Source of the DNA: Curtobacterium sp. Leaf183
GTDB lineage: Bacteria; Actinomycetota; Actinomycetes; Actinomycetales; Microbacteriaceae
NCBI RefSeq assembly: GCF_001424385.1
Contig: NZ_LMPO01000008.1
Location: 482,567-546,566, forward strand
Length of the DNA: 64,000 bases
Direction: 5' to 3'
Shown here: piece after piece, positions 53,906 through 61,610 of the stretch
Position numbering within the stretch: position 1 is the stretch's first letter
Layout: every line of letters begins with the position of its first letter
Made by a program: the position numbers and the translations under genes
The notes under the pieces: generated by a model
Seen by the model: only the letters and a program-made list of their open reading frames with translations
The model's database searches: none
Told to the model about the DNA's origin: nothing

Positions 53906-54856
53906 GTGAGCGCCTCGACCCAGACACGACCACGGACGACCCTGCCCGTGGTGACACCCCGACCCGGGCAGCGACGTGCCCGGTTCCGATCCGGCATGAC
54001 CCGATGGCTCTTCGTGGTGCCGGCGGCGATCTTCGTGATCGTGTTCTTCGGCTACCCGGTGGTCAAGAACATCATCATGTCCTTCCAGGACTACACGACC
54101 GCGACCTTCTTCACGGGCGAAGCGCCCTGGGTCGGCCTCGGCAACTACATCCAGGTGTTCCAGAGCGCGGTGTTCACCACCAGCATCGTGAACACCGCCC
54201 TGTTCACCGCCGGCTCGATCATCCTGCAGTTCATCATCGGCCTGGCCCTCGCGCTGTTCTTCCGGCGGCACTTCCCGCTGTCGGGCTTCCTGCGCGGCCT
54301 GCTGCTGCTGCCCTGGCTGCTCCCCCTCATCGCGTCGAGCGCGGTGTGGAAGTGGCTGCTCGACCAGGACAGCGGCGCCCTGAACCAGCTGCTCGGCGTC
54401 GTCGGCATCGCCCCGGTCCCGTGGCTGGTCAGCCCGAGCCTGGCGCTCATCGCCGTCATCGGCGTCAACGTCTGGCTCGGCATCCCGTTCAACACGACGA
54501 TCCTCTACAGCGGGCTGCAGTCCGTGCCCCCGGAGCTCTACGAAGCGGCGTCCCTCGACGGCGCCACCGGCTGGAAGGCCTTCTGGCACATCACCTGGCC
54601 CAGCATCCGGAGCGTGGTCAGCGTCGTGATCGTGCTCGGGGTCGTCTACACGCTGAAGGTCGTGGACATCATCCTCGGCCTGACCGGCGGCGGCCCCGCG
54701 AACTCGACGCAGACCCTCGCCACGAACGCCTACCACCAGTCGTTCATCAACTTCCAGTTCGGCATCGGAGCCGCGGTCAGCAACGTGCTCATCGTCGTCT
54801 CGTTCGTCTTCGCCATGATCTACCTGGCCATCTCCCGGAAGGCGGTCGACGAATGA
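53906..54856 (+). CDS. carbohydrate ABC transporter permease (MalF type)
   Basis: A 316-residue permease with six helices. The coupling motif is YEAASLDGATGWKAFWHITWP near 210-230. The GTG at 53906 follows GGAGGAAAGGA and is preferred to GTG 53885, which would put that site inside the gene. It overlaps the MalG-type gene by 4 bp. Confidence 0.94.
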   Translation: MSASTQTRPRTTLPVVTPRPGQRRARFRSGMTRWLFVVPAAIFVIVFFGYPVVKNIIMSFQDYTTATFFTGEAPWVGLGNYIQVFQSAVFTTSIVNTALFTAGSIILQFIIGLALALFFRRHFPLSGFLRGLLLLPWLLPLIASSAVWKWLLDQDSGALNQLLGVVGIAPVPWLVSPSLALIAVIGVNVWLGIPFNTTILYSGLQSVPPELYEAASLDGATGWKAFWHITWPSIRSVVSVVIVLGVVYTLKVVDIILGLTGGGPANSTQTLATNAYHQSFINFQFGIGAAVSNVLIVVSFVFAMIYLAISRKAVDE

Positions 54857-55743
54857 GCGTCGGCATCGCGAACCAGACCGTCACCGCCACCCGTGCGCTG
54901 ACCACGAGGCGGACGGCCAAGGCACCCCGCCCGCGCGGGACCGTCAAGGGCATCCCGTTCACGATCCTCGGGTGCCTGTTCCTGGCGATCATGATCTTCC
55001 CCGTCTACTGGATGGTGAACACGAGCCTGCAGGCCACCTCGGGCGCCGCCACCGCGACGTGGTTCCCCTGGAGCCCGACCTTCGCCGGGTACGAGGCGGC
55101 ATTCGCCCAGCAGGGGCAGAACTTCGTCACCAGCATGGTGATCGGGCTCGGCACCGTCGTGCTGACGCTCGTCATCGCGACCCCGGCCGCCTACGGACTG
55201 GCCCGGTTCAAGATGCGCGGCACCGGCGTGTTCATGCTCGTGCTGCTCATCACGCAGATGATCCCCGCGATCGTCATCGCGAACGCGCTGTACACGCTGT
55301 TCAACAACGTCGGCCTGCTCAACAGCTACATCGGCCTGATCCTCGCGGACAGCGCCGTGCAGGTGCCCTTCGCGATCCTGCTGATGCGCGCCTTCATGGA
55401 GTCGATCCCGCCGAGCCTGGTCGAAGCGGCCCTGGTCGACGGCGCCAGCGACTTCCGGGCGTTCGTGTCCATCGTCGTGCCGATCAGCCGCAACGCGATC
55501 GTCACCGCGGCGCTGTTCACCTTCCTCGGCGCCTGGGGTGACTTCCTCATCGCGCTGACCCTGACCTCGACGACCGCCGTCCGCCCGATCACGCTCGGCA
55601 TCTACAACTACATCGGCTCGAACGTGACGGACTGGGGGCCCGTCATGGCGACGTCGGTCCTGGCGTCCCTGCCGGCCGCAGTCCTGCTCATCTTCGCCCA
55701 GAAGTACATCGCCGCCGGCGCACTCGGCGGCGCAGTCAAGTGA
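54853..55743 (+). CDS. carbohydrate ABC transporter permease (MalG type)
   Basis: A 296-residue CUT1 permease with six helices. The coupling motif is VEAALVDGASDFRAFVSIVVP near 190-210. Its stop overlaps a possible GTG start of the ThuA gene. It completes the importer; no ATPase gene is present. Confidence 0.94.
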   Translation: MSVGIANQTVTATRALTTRRTAKAPRPRGTVKGIPFTILGCLFLAIMIFPVYWMVNTSLQATSGAATATWFPWSPTFAGYEAAFAQQGQNFVTSMVIGLGTVVLTLVIATPAAYGLARFKMRGTGVFMLVLLITQMIPAIVIANALYTLFNNVGLLNSYIGLILADSAVQVPFAILLMRAFMESIPPSLVEAALVDGASDFRAFVSIVVPISRNAIVTAALFTFLGAWGDFLIALTLTSTTAVRPITLGIYNYIGSNVTDWGPVMATSVLASLPAAVLLIFAQKYIAAGALGGAVK

Positions 55744-55799
55744 CCGTCGCGCCACAACCACCCACGAACGACCCTGTCCAGGGGAGAAAGCCGAACGTC

Positions 55800-56633
55800 A
55801 TGAGCGACACCACCTCCACCCCGCTGCGCATCACCGTCTGGGGCGAGAACGTCCACGAGCAGGTCGAGCAGCACGTCGCCGAGCGCTACCCCGAGGGCAT
55901 GCACGGCGCGATCGCGGACGGCATCCGCGAGAACCTGCCCGACGCCGTCGTCCGCACGGCGACGATGGACCAGCCCGAGCACGGCCTGACCGACGAGGTC
56001 CTCAGCCAGACCGACGTGCTGACCTGGTGGGGCCACGCGGCCCACGCCGACGTCGACGACGCCGTGGTCGACCGGGTGCACAAGCACGTGCTCTCCGGGA
56101 TGGGCCTGGTCGTCCTGCACTCCGGCCACTGGTCGAAGATCTTCGGCAAGCTGATGGGCACGACGTGCACCCTCCGCTGGCGCAGCGAGCACGACCAGGA
56201 GCTCGTCTGGACGGTGAACCCGCAGCACCCGATCACCCGCGGTGTGCCGAACCCGATCGTCATCCCCGAGCAGGAGATGTACGGGGAGTACTTCGACGTG
56301 CCGACCCCCGACGAGCTCGTGTTCATCTCGGGCTTCACCGGTGGCGAGGTGTTCCGGAGCGGCATGACCTACCGCCGGGGCCTCGGGAAGATCTTCTTCT
56401 TCTCGCCCGGTGACCAGGACTTCCCCGTGTACCACCACAAGGACGTGCGCCGCGTGATCGCGAACGCCACCGAGTGGGCCCGCCCGGAGCGCGAACGCGA
56501 GATCCCGGTGCTGCGTCGCTACGACCTCGGCGAGTACTTCGAGGGCCAGCACTACCGCGGGCCGTTCGACGACGCGCCGGTCGACGAGCACGACGCGCAG
56601 GACACGCACGAGCCCGCCGGGGCGCAGGCATGA
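55800..56633 (+). CDS. ThuA-domain protein (trehalose-utilisation type)
   Basis: A 277-residue ThuA protein, longer than the one at 6103. VLTWWGHAAHADVDD, GLVVLHSGHWSKIFGKLMGT, NPQHPITRGVPNPIVIPEQEMYGEYFDVP and GKIFFFSPGDQDFPVYH are family hallmarks. ATG 55800 is chosen; GTG 55740 overlaps the permease stop and would add 20 residues. It precedes a Gfo/Idh gene by a 4-bp overlap, the ThuA-ThuB order. With the importer this points to uptake and oxidation of a disaccharide or glycoside. Confidence 0.9.
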   Translation: MSDTTSTPLRITVWGENVHEQVEQHVAERYPEGMHGAIADGIRENLPDAVVRTATMDQPEHGLTDEVLSQTDVLTWWGHAAHADVDDAVVDRVHKHVLSGMGLVVLHSGHWSKIFGKLMGTTCTLRWRSEHDQELVWTVNPQHPITRGVPNPIVIPEQEMYGEYFDVPTPDELVFISGFTGGEVFRSGMTYRRGLGKIFFFSPGDQDFPVYHHKDVRRVIANATEWARPEREREIPVLRRYDLGEYFEGQHYRGPFDDAPVDEHDAQDTHEPAGAQA

Positions 56634-57733
56634 CGCTCCGCGTGGTCCAGGTCGGCGCCGGCGGGATGGGCCGCGCCTGGCTCAGCACCGTCGCCGCCAG
56701 CCAGGACGTCGAACTCGTCGGCATCGTCGACCTCGACCTCGACGTGGCCCGTGCGGGCGCCGAGCTCGCCGGCGACCCGTCCATCCCCGTGGGCCGCAGC
56801 CTGACGGAGCTGGCTGCCGAGACGGGCGCGCAGGCCGTGCTCGACATCACCGTGCCGGTCGCGCACCACCCGATCACGATGGAGGCCCTGCACGCCGGTC
56901 TCCCCGTCCTGGGCGAGAAGCCCGCCGCGCAGACCGTCGCCGAGGCCCTCTCGCTCGCCGCCGCCGCCGAGGCGACCGGGCAGCTGTTCATGGTGTCCCA
57001 GTCCCGCCGGTACAACGACCACCTGGTCGCGTTCCGGCAGCACCTGCGCGACCTGGGAAGCATCGGCACGCTGAGCACCCGGTTCGCCAAGGCGCCGCAC
57101 TTCGGCGGCTTCCGCGAGGAGATGGACGACGTCCTGCTGCTCGACATGGCGATCCACCCGTTCGACTCGGCCCGGTACCTGCTCGAGCGGGACCCGGTGT
57201 CGGTCTACTGCGAGTCGTACAACCCGTCGTGGTCCTGGTACCGCGGCGACGCGGCAGCTGCGGCGGTCTTCACCTTCGAGGACGACATCCGGTACGTCTA
57301 CGACGGCTCGTGGTGCGCCCCCGGAGCGGAGACCTCGTGGAACGGCGACTGGCGGGCCTCGGGCTCTGCGGGGGCCGCCCTCTGGGACGGTGACCACGAG
57401 CCGACGAGCGACCTCGACGGCACACCGGGCTCCCCCGCCGGGGCGCCGAGCGTCGGGACCGAGATCGCGGGTGCGCTCGCGTCGTTCGTCCGCGCGCTCG
57501 ACTCCGGCACCACCCCGGACGGCGAGGTGCACGGCAACGTCATGAGCCTGGCCATGGTCGAGGCCGCGATCGCATCGACCCGGTCCGGCACGCGCATCGT
57601 CATCGACGAGGTCCTCGAGCGAGCGCACGCGAGTGCGCTCGACGCCGAGCGCGACGACGCGGCGCGGGAGCGCCTGGCGAGCTGGGGCTCCGTCCGGAGC
57701 GCCCTGTCCGCGACGGTCACGACCGCCGGCTGA
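56630..57733 (+). CDS. Gfo/Idh/MocA-family oxidoreductase (ThuB-like)
   Basis: A 367-residue oxidoreductase. Rossmann motif VVQVGAGGMGRAWL at about 5-18, catalytic EKPAAQT near 97, SQSRRYNDHLVAF, and LLLDMAIHPFDSARYLL near 165-181 are visible. It is the last gene of the third sugar operon, coupled to ThuA. Oxidation of a sugar to its 3-keto form is the likely role by analogy with ThuB. Confidence 0.92.
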   Translation: MTLRVVQVGAGGMGRAWLSTVAASQDVELVGIVDLDLDVARAGAELAGDPSIPVGRSLTELAAETGAQAVLDITVPVAHHPITMEALHAGLPVLGEKPAAQTVAEALSLAAAAEATGQLFMVSQSRRYNDHLVAFRQHLRDLGSIGTLSTRFAKAPHFGGFREEMDDVLLLDMAIHPFDSARYLLERDPVSVYCESYNPSWSWYRGDAAAAAVFTFEDDIRYVYDGSWCAPGAETSWNGDWRASGSAGAALWDGDHEPTSDLDGTPGSPAGAPSVGTEIAGALASFVRALDSGTTPDGEVHGNVMSLAMVEAAIASTRSGTRIVIDEVLERAHASALDAERDDAARERLASWGSVRSALSATVTTAG

Positions 57734-57747
57734 TCCGGCACCACGGG

Positions 57748-57793
57748 ACGGACGGGAGGCCCGGTGCCAGCTGGCACCGGGCCTCCCGTCCGT
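57748..57793. terminator. perfect 46-bp palindrome at convergent junction
   Basis: Two 23-bp arms meet without spacer; the centre GGTGCCAGCTGGCACC is the same as at 39780. It follows the Gfo/Idh stop by 14 bp and faces the convergent MarR gene. Bidirectional terminator is likely. Confidence 0.8.
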
Positions 57794-57830
57794 GGTGTGG
57801 TGGGGCAGGACGGCCCCACCCCGTCTCTCC

Positions 57831-57914
57831 AGGTTCCACGATCACGGCATCTCGGACGCTCGAGCCGGTCACCTCGGCAACCAGCGCACAACTGAGCGGC
57901 GAGTCGTGGAACCT
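57831..57914. repeat. long-loop inverted repeat
   Basis: AGGTTCCACGA (57831-57841) and TCGTGGAACCT (57904-57914) are exact inverse complements around 62 bases, and similarity continues a few bases outside. No gene lies in 57734-57953. Possible small intergenic element. Confidence 0.65.
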
Positions 57915-57953
57915 CGAGACGAGCACGCGCCGGACCAACCCCGCACCGTGCGC

Positions 57954-58418
57954 TCAGCGCCGGCGGACCGCCGCCCGCAGCACCGCGTCGGCGCGGTCGT
58001 TCATCCGGCCGAGCAGCGCGGCCAGTGTGCGCAGGTCGTCGTCGGCGAACTCCCCGACGACGTCGGCGAACGTCTCGTCCCCGTGCGCGTCGAGCTGGTC
58101 GAGCAGCGCACGGCCGGCCGGGGCGAGCTCGAGCAGGCTGGCCCGACCGTCCTCCGGGTCGGGTGCCGCGCCGAGGTGGCCGGCCGCGACGAGTGACGTG
58201 ACGCGACGGCTCACCACCGGGCGCGACAACCCGGTCACCTCGGCGACGGCCGTCGCACGCACGGGCCCCAGTCGCTCGACGGCACGCAGGAGCACCCGGG
58301 CGGTCGGGTCGAGGCCACCGCGGTCCTCGATGAGCACGGAGCGCAGGGCCTGCCGCACCCAGAGCCGGTCGAGCTGCTGACGGAGGGCTCGCTCGGAGCC
58401 GGCGCGGTCGTCGTTCAC
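57954..58418 (-). CDS. MarR-family regulator
   Basis: A 154-residue winged-helix protein. VRATAVAEVTGLSRPVVSRRVTSLVAAGHLGAAPDPEDGRASLLEL is the DNA-binding part with the family's D-x-R wing. It is divergent from the DHA2 exporter at 58583, and the gap has two dyads (58446-58487). It is the likely repressor of that exporter. Confidence 0.92.
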   Translation of the reverse strand: MNDDRAGSERALRQQLDRLWVRQALRSVLIEDRGGLDPTARVLLRAVERLGPVRATAVAEVTGLSRPVVSRRVTSLVAAGHLGAAPDPEDGRASLLELAPAGRALLDQLDAHGDETFADVVGEFADDDLRTLAALLGRMNDRADAVLRAAVRRR

Positions 58419-58445
58419 GGTTCCAGCCTACGGCGACGATTTAGT

Positions 58446-58487
58446 TGCTTGCCGGAAGCACATGGTGTAACTTTGCAGTCACTGCAA
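58446..58487. promoter_or_regulatory. two dyads between MarR and exporter genes
   Basis: TGCTT-N5-AAGCA (58446-58460) and TTGCAG-N3-CTGCAA (58473-58487) lie between the divergent genes. Either could be the MarR site, or one may belong to the TetR protein encoded at 60736. Confidence 0.6.
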
Positions 58488-58582
58488 GGTCGAGAACGGT
58501 GCCGGCGCCCACCCCACGGGTCTGCGCGACGGCGCGTCCGGTCTCCCGAGCAGCCGCCCCACCGATCGAACCGAAGGAACCC

Positions 58583-60739
58583 ATGTCAACCGCCACCGCA
58601 CCGGTCCAGGTGCAGCGCGGACGTCACGACGCCTCAGCTGCCGGCACTCCCGGCTCCGGGCAGCCGCTCATGACGCACCGCCAGATCCTGCTCGTCATCT
58701 ACGGCCTGATGGCGGGCATGTTCCTGTCCTCGCTCGGCCAGACCGTGTTCGGCACCGCCATCCGCACGATCGGCGACGACCTGCACGGCCTCGACCAGCA
58801 GGCCTGGGTCACGACGGCGTACCTGATCACGTCGACCATCGCGACGCCGATCTACGGCAAGCTCTCCGACGTCTTCGGGCGCCGGCCGCTCTACATCTTC
58901 GGCATCGTCGTGTTCATCCTGGGCGCGGTGCTGTCGTCGATGTCCACCTCGATGCTCATGCTCGCCGGGTTCCGCGCGGTGCAGGGCATCGGCGCGGGCG
59001 CGCTGATGTCGCTGCCCCTCGCGATCATGGGCGACATCCTCGCCCCCCGCGAACGTGCGAAGTACCAGGGGTACTTCCTGGCCGTCTTCGGCATCTCGAG
59101 CGTCATCGGGCCGCTGATCGGTGGCCTGCTCGCCGGGTCCTCCGAGATCCTCTGGATCACCGGCTGGCGCTGGGTGCTGCTGATCAACGTGCCGATCGGG
59201 ATCGCCGCGCTCGTCATGGTGATCGTCTTCCTGCACCTGCCGAAGGTGCACGACAAGACCGACAAGCCCAAGGTCGACTGGTGGGGCGCGACCGCGGTCA
59301 TCGTCACCCTCGTGCCGCTGCTGCTCGTCGCCGAGCAGGGCCGCACCTGGGGCTGGGGCTCGCCGGCCGCCATCGCCTGCTACGTCATCGGTGTCGTCGG
59401 CCTGGTCACGCTGCTCGTGGTCGAGTCGAAGATGGGCGATGCGGCGATCATCCCGCTCAAGCTGTTCCGCTCGGGGACGTTCTCGATGGCGACCGTCATC
59501 GGCTTCCTGGTCGGCTTCGCGATGTTCGGCGCCATGCTGACCATCCCGCTCTACCTGCAGATCGTCGTCGGCCTGAGCCCGACCCAGTCCGGCTTCGCCA
59601 CGCTGCCGCTGGTCGGTGGGCTGATGATCGCGTCGATCACGTCCGGGCAGATCGTCGCCCGGGTCGGCCGCTACCGGGTCTTCCCGGTGATCGGCACTGC
59701 CCTGGTGTCGATGGGCTACGTCGTCCTGACGTTCATGTCCATCGACAAGCCGCTGTGGTTCCTGATGATCGGCATGTTCCTGATCGGGCTCGGGCTCGGC
59801 TCCGTGATGCAGTCGCTGACCCTGGCCTCGCAGGGGTCCGTCGAGGCCCGCGACATGGGCGTCGCGACGTCGTCTGCCACGTTCTTCCGCCAGATCGGCG
59901 GGACGCTCGGCACCGCCGTGCTGCTGTCGATCCTGTTCTCGGTGATGCCCGCGAACATCCTCAGTGCCACGGCCGACAAGGGCACCCTGTCCGACGGGCT
60001 CGACGCGGCGCTCAACCCGACCGTCGCCAGTGCCCAGCGCAACCAGGGCGTCATCGACAAGATCTGGAAGCCGATCACCGCGCCCGTCCAGCAGCAGGTC
60101 GCCGAAGGACTGGCCGACGCCACCACCGACGCGAAGCAGGCCGCCGACGAGGCCGTCACCCGGCAGGTGACCGCCGCGGTCCAGGCGCAGGTCGCCGCCG
60201 GGACGGTTCCCGCAGCAGCCGCGCAGACGGTCATCGACCAGCAGGTCGCCGCGGCCACCCCGGCTGCGGAGGCCAGCGCGCTGCAGACGGTCGCGTCGAA
60301 GGCCCACGCCACCGTGCAGGACGGCGCGCTCGTCGTCGACTGGTCGAACGCCCCCGATCGGCAGTACTACGTCGACCAGGCCGTGCCGTCGATCGTCGAC
60401 AGGCTCCAGCAGCAGTCCTCGGACAGCGGCTCCAGCGCATCCAGCACGAACGACACCTCGTTCCTGACCGGCGCGGACGCTCGGCTGACACGGCCGTTCA
60501 TGGCCGGCTTCAACGCCTCGTCCGTCACGATCTACTGGGTCGGACTCGGCGTCATCCTGCTGGCGTTCGTGCTGAGCTGGTTCTTCAAGGTGCCGCCGCT
60601 GCGCGCACGGTCGGCGCTGCAGGAACGCGCTGACCTGTCCGCCGAGGCGCAGCTCGAGGCTGAGGCCGGCATGGCCGCCGCCGAGGCCGGCTCGTTCACC
60701 GGGCCGATGACCGGCTCCACGCCGACCGTCCGGCGGTGA
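58583..60739 (+). CDS. DHA2-family MFS exporter with large outer domain
   Basis: A 718-residue exporter with 14 predicted helices. TM1 starts [29 protein letters not shown]; motif A is [32 protein letters not shown] is later. Between the last two helices is an insertion of about 190 residues, rich in Ala and Gln with long helices, which should lie outside. The ATG at 58583 follows GAAGGAA. Its stop overlaps the TetR start by 4 bp. Regulated probably by both the MarR and TetR neighbours. Confidence 0.92.
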   Translation: MSTATAPVQVQRGRHDASAAGTPGSGQPLMTHRQILLVIYGLMAGMFLSSLGQTVFGTAIRTIGDDLHGLDQQAWVTTAYLITSTIATPIYGKLSDVFGRRPLYIFGIVVFILGAVLSSMSTSMLMLAGFRAVQGIGAGALMSLPLAIMGDILAPRERAKYQGYFLAVFGISSVIGPLIGGLLAGSSEILWITGWRWVLLINVPIGIAALVMVIVFLHLPKVHDKTDKPKVDWWGATAVIVTLVPLLLVAEQGRTWGWGSPAAIACYVIGVVGLVTLLVVESKMGDAAIIPLKLFRSGTFSMATVIGFLVGFAMFGAMLTIPLYLQIVVGLSPTQSGFATLPLVGGLMIASITSGQIVARVGRYRVFPVIGTALVSMGYVVLTFMSIDKPLWFLMIGMFLIGLGLGSVMQSLTLASQGSVEARDMGVATSSATFFRQIGGTLGTAVLLSILFSVMPANILSATADKGTLSDGLDAALNPTVASAQRNQGVIDKIWKPITAPVQQQVAEGLADATTDAKQAADEAVTRQVTAAVQAQVAAGTVPAAAAQTVIDQQVAAATPAAEASALQTVASKAHATVQDGALVVDWSNAPDRQYYVDQAVPSIVDRLQQQSSDSGSSASSTNDTSFLTGADARLTRPFMAGFNASSVTIYWVGLGVILLAFVLSWFFKVPPLRARSALQERADLSAEAQLEAEAGMAAAEAGSFTGPMTGSTPTVRR

Positions 60740-61320
60740 CCCCGGTGACGCCCGTCGAGCTGGACGGCTCCTGCACGCTGCGCGAGCGGAAGAAGCAGCA
60801 GACCCGGCACGCGATCCACGACGCAGCCGCCCGGCTGATCGGGGAGCAGGGCCTCGGCGGGGTCACCGTGGAGCAGATCTGCGCCGAGGCCGACGTGTCG
60901 CCCCGGACCTTCTTCAACTACTTCCCGTCGAAGGCCGACGCGGCGCTCGGGTTCCCGCCCGGGTCCGTCCCGCCGACCGTCCGCACACGGTTCCTGGCCT
61001 CGACGGGCGCGCTCGTGCCGGACCTGTGCGAGCTCGTCGCGCACACCGTCGCGCTCCCACAGGACCGGGACCGCGCCCGCGAGCTGGTGCGCCGTCACCC
61101 CGAGGTCATGCCCTCCATGCTCGACTGGATGGCAGCGACGCGCAGCGCGGTGATCGAGGTCGCCGCCGAGCGCACCGACCAGCAGACCGCTCGCACTGCG
61201 GTGACCCTCGTGATGGCGGCACTCGTCGAGCTGGCGCACCGCACGACGGTGGCCGACGCTGCCGAGCTGGCGGCGGTGTTGCGCGACGTGGTCACCGAGA
61301 TGGGTGCGATGACGCGCTGA
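60736..61320 (+). CDS. TetR-family regulator
   Basis: A 194-residue regulator from GTG 60736. The helix-turn-helix is [28 protein letters not shown] at about 43-70. It is coupled to the exporter gene by a 4-bp overlap and likely represses this operon. A family palindrome follows the stop. Confidence 0.92.
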   Translation: MTPVTPVELDGSCTLRERKKQQTRHAIHDAAARLIGEQGLGGVTVEQICAEADVSPRTFFNYFPSKADAALGFPPGSVPPTVRTRFLASTGALVPDLCELVAHTVALPQDRDRARELVRRHPEVMPSMLDWMAATRSAVIEVAAERTDQQTARTAVTLVMAALVELAHRTTVADAAELAAVLRDVVTEMGAMTR

Positions 61321-61329
61321 GCGCACCAT

Positions 61330-61379
61330 GTGCGGACGGGAGGCTCACTGCCAGCTGGCACCGGGCCTCCCGTCCGCAC
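61330..61379. terminator. palindrome at convergent junction, left arm decayed
   Basis: Two 25-bp arms (61330-61354 and 61355-61379) match at 22 positions. The right arm equals those at 39780 and 57748, and all differences fall in the left arm. It lies after the TetR stop and before the convergent OpgC gene end. Confidence 0.75.
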
Positions 61380-61410
61380 GTGGTGCGTCAGCGCATCCCG
61401 CCGTACCTTG

Positions 61411-61609
61411 CGTGGTGCGGCGTCAGCCGCGTGGTGCGAGGCAACAGGCGCGCACCGCGCCGTCAACCCGGCACCGTCCGCCAACCTCGCACCGTGCGCG
61501 ACCGCGCTCGCCCTGTGCACGTGGTGCGGCGTCAGCCGCTCGGTGCGAGGCAACAGGCTCGCACCACGCCGTCAACCCCGCACCGTCCGCCAACCTCGCA
61601 CCGTGTGCG
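61411..61609. repeat. two-copy 90-bp intergenic repeat with inverted arms
   Basis: Copies lie at 61411-61500 and 61520-61609, offset 109 bp. Each contains GGTGCGAGG and CCTCGCACC about 43 bases apart, giving a long-loop hairpin. The last bases resemble 57930-57957 before the MarR stop, so a fragment of the same element may be there. No gene is seen in 61321-61610. Confidence 0.85.
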
Positions 61610-61610
61610 G

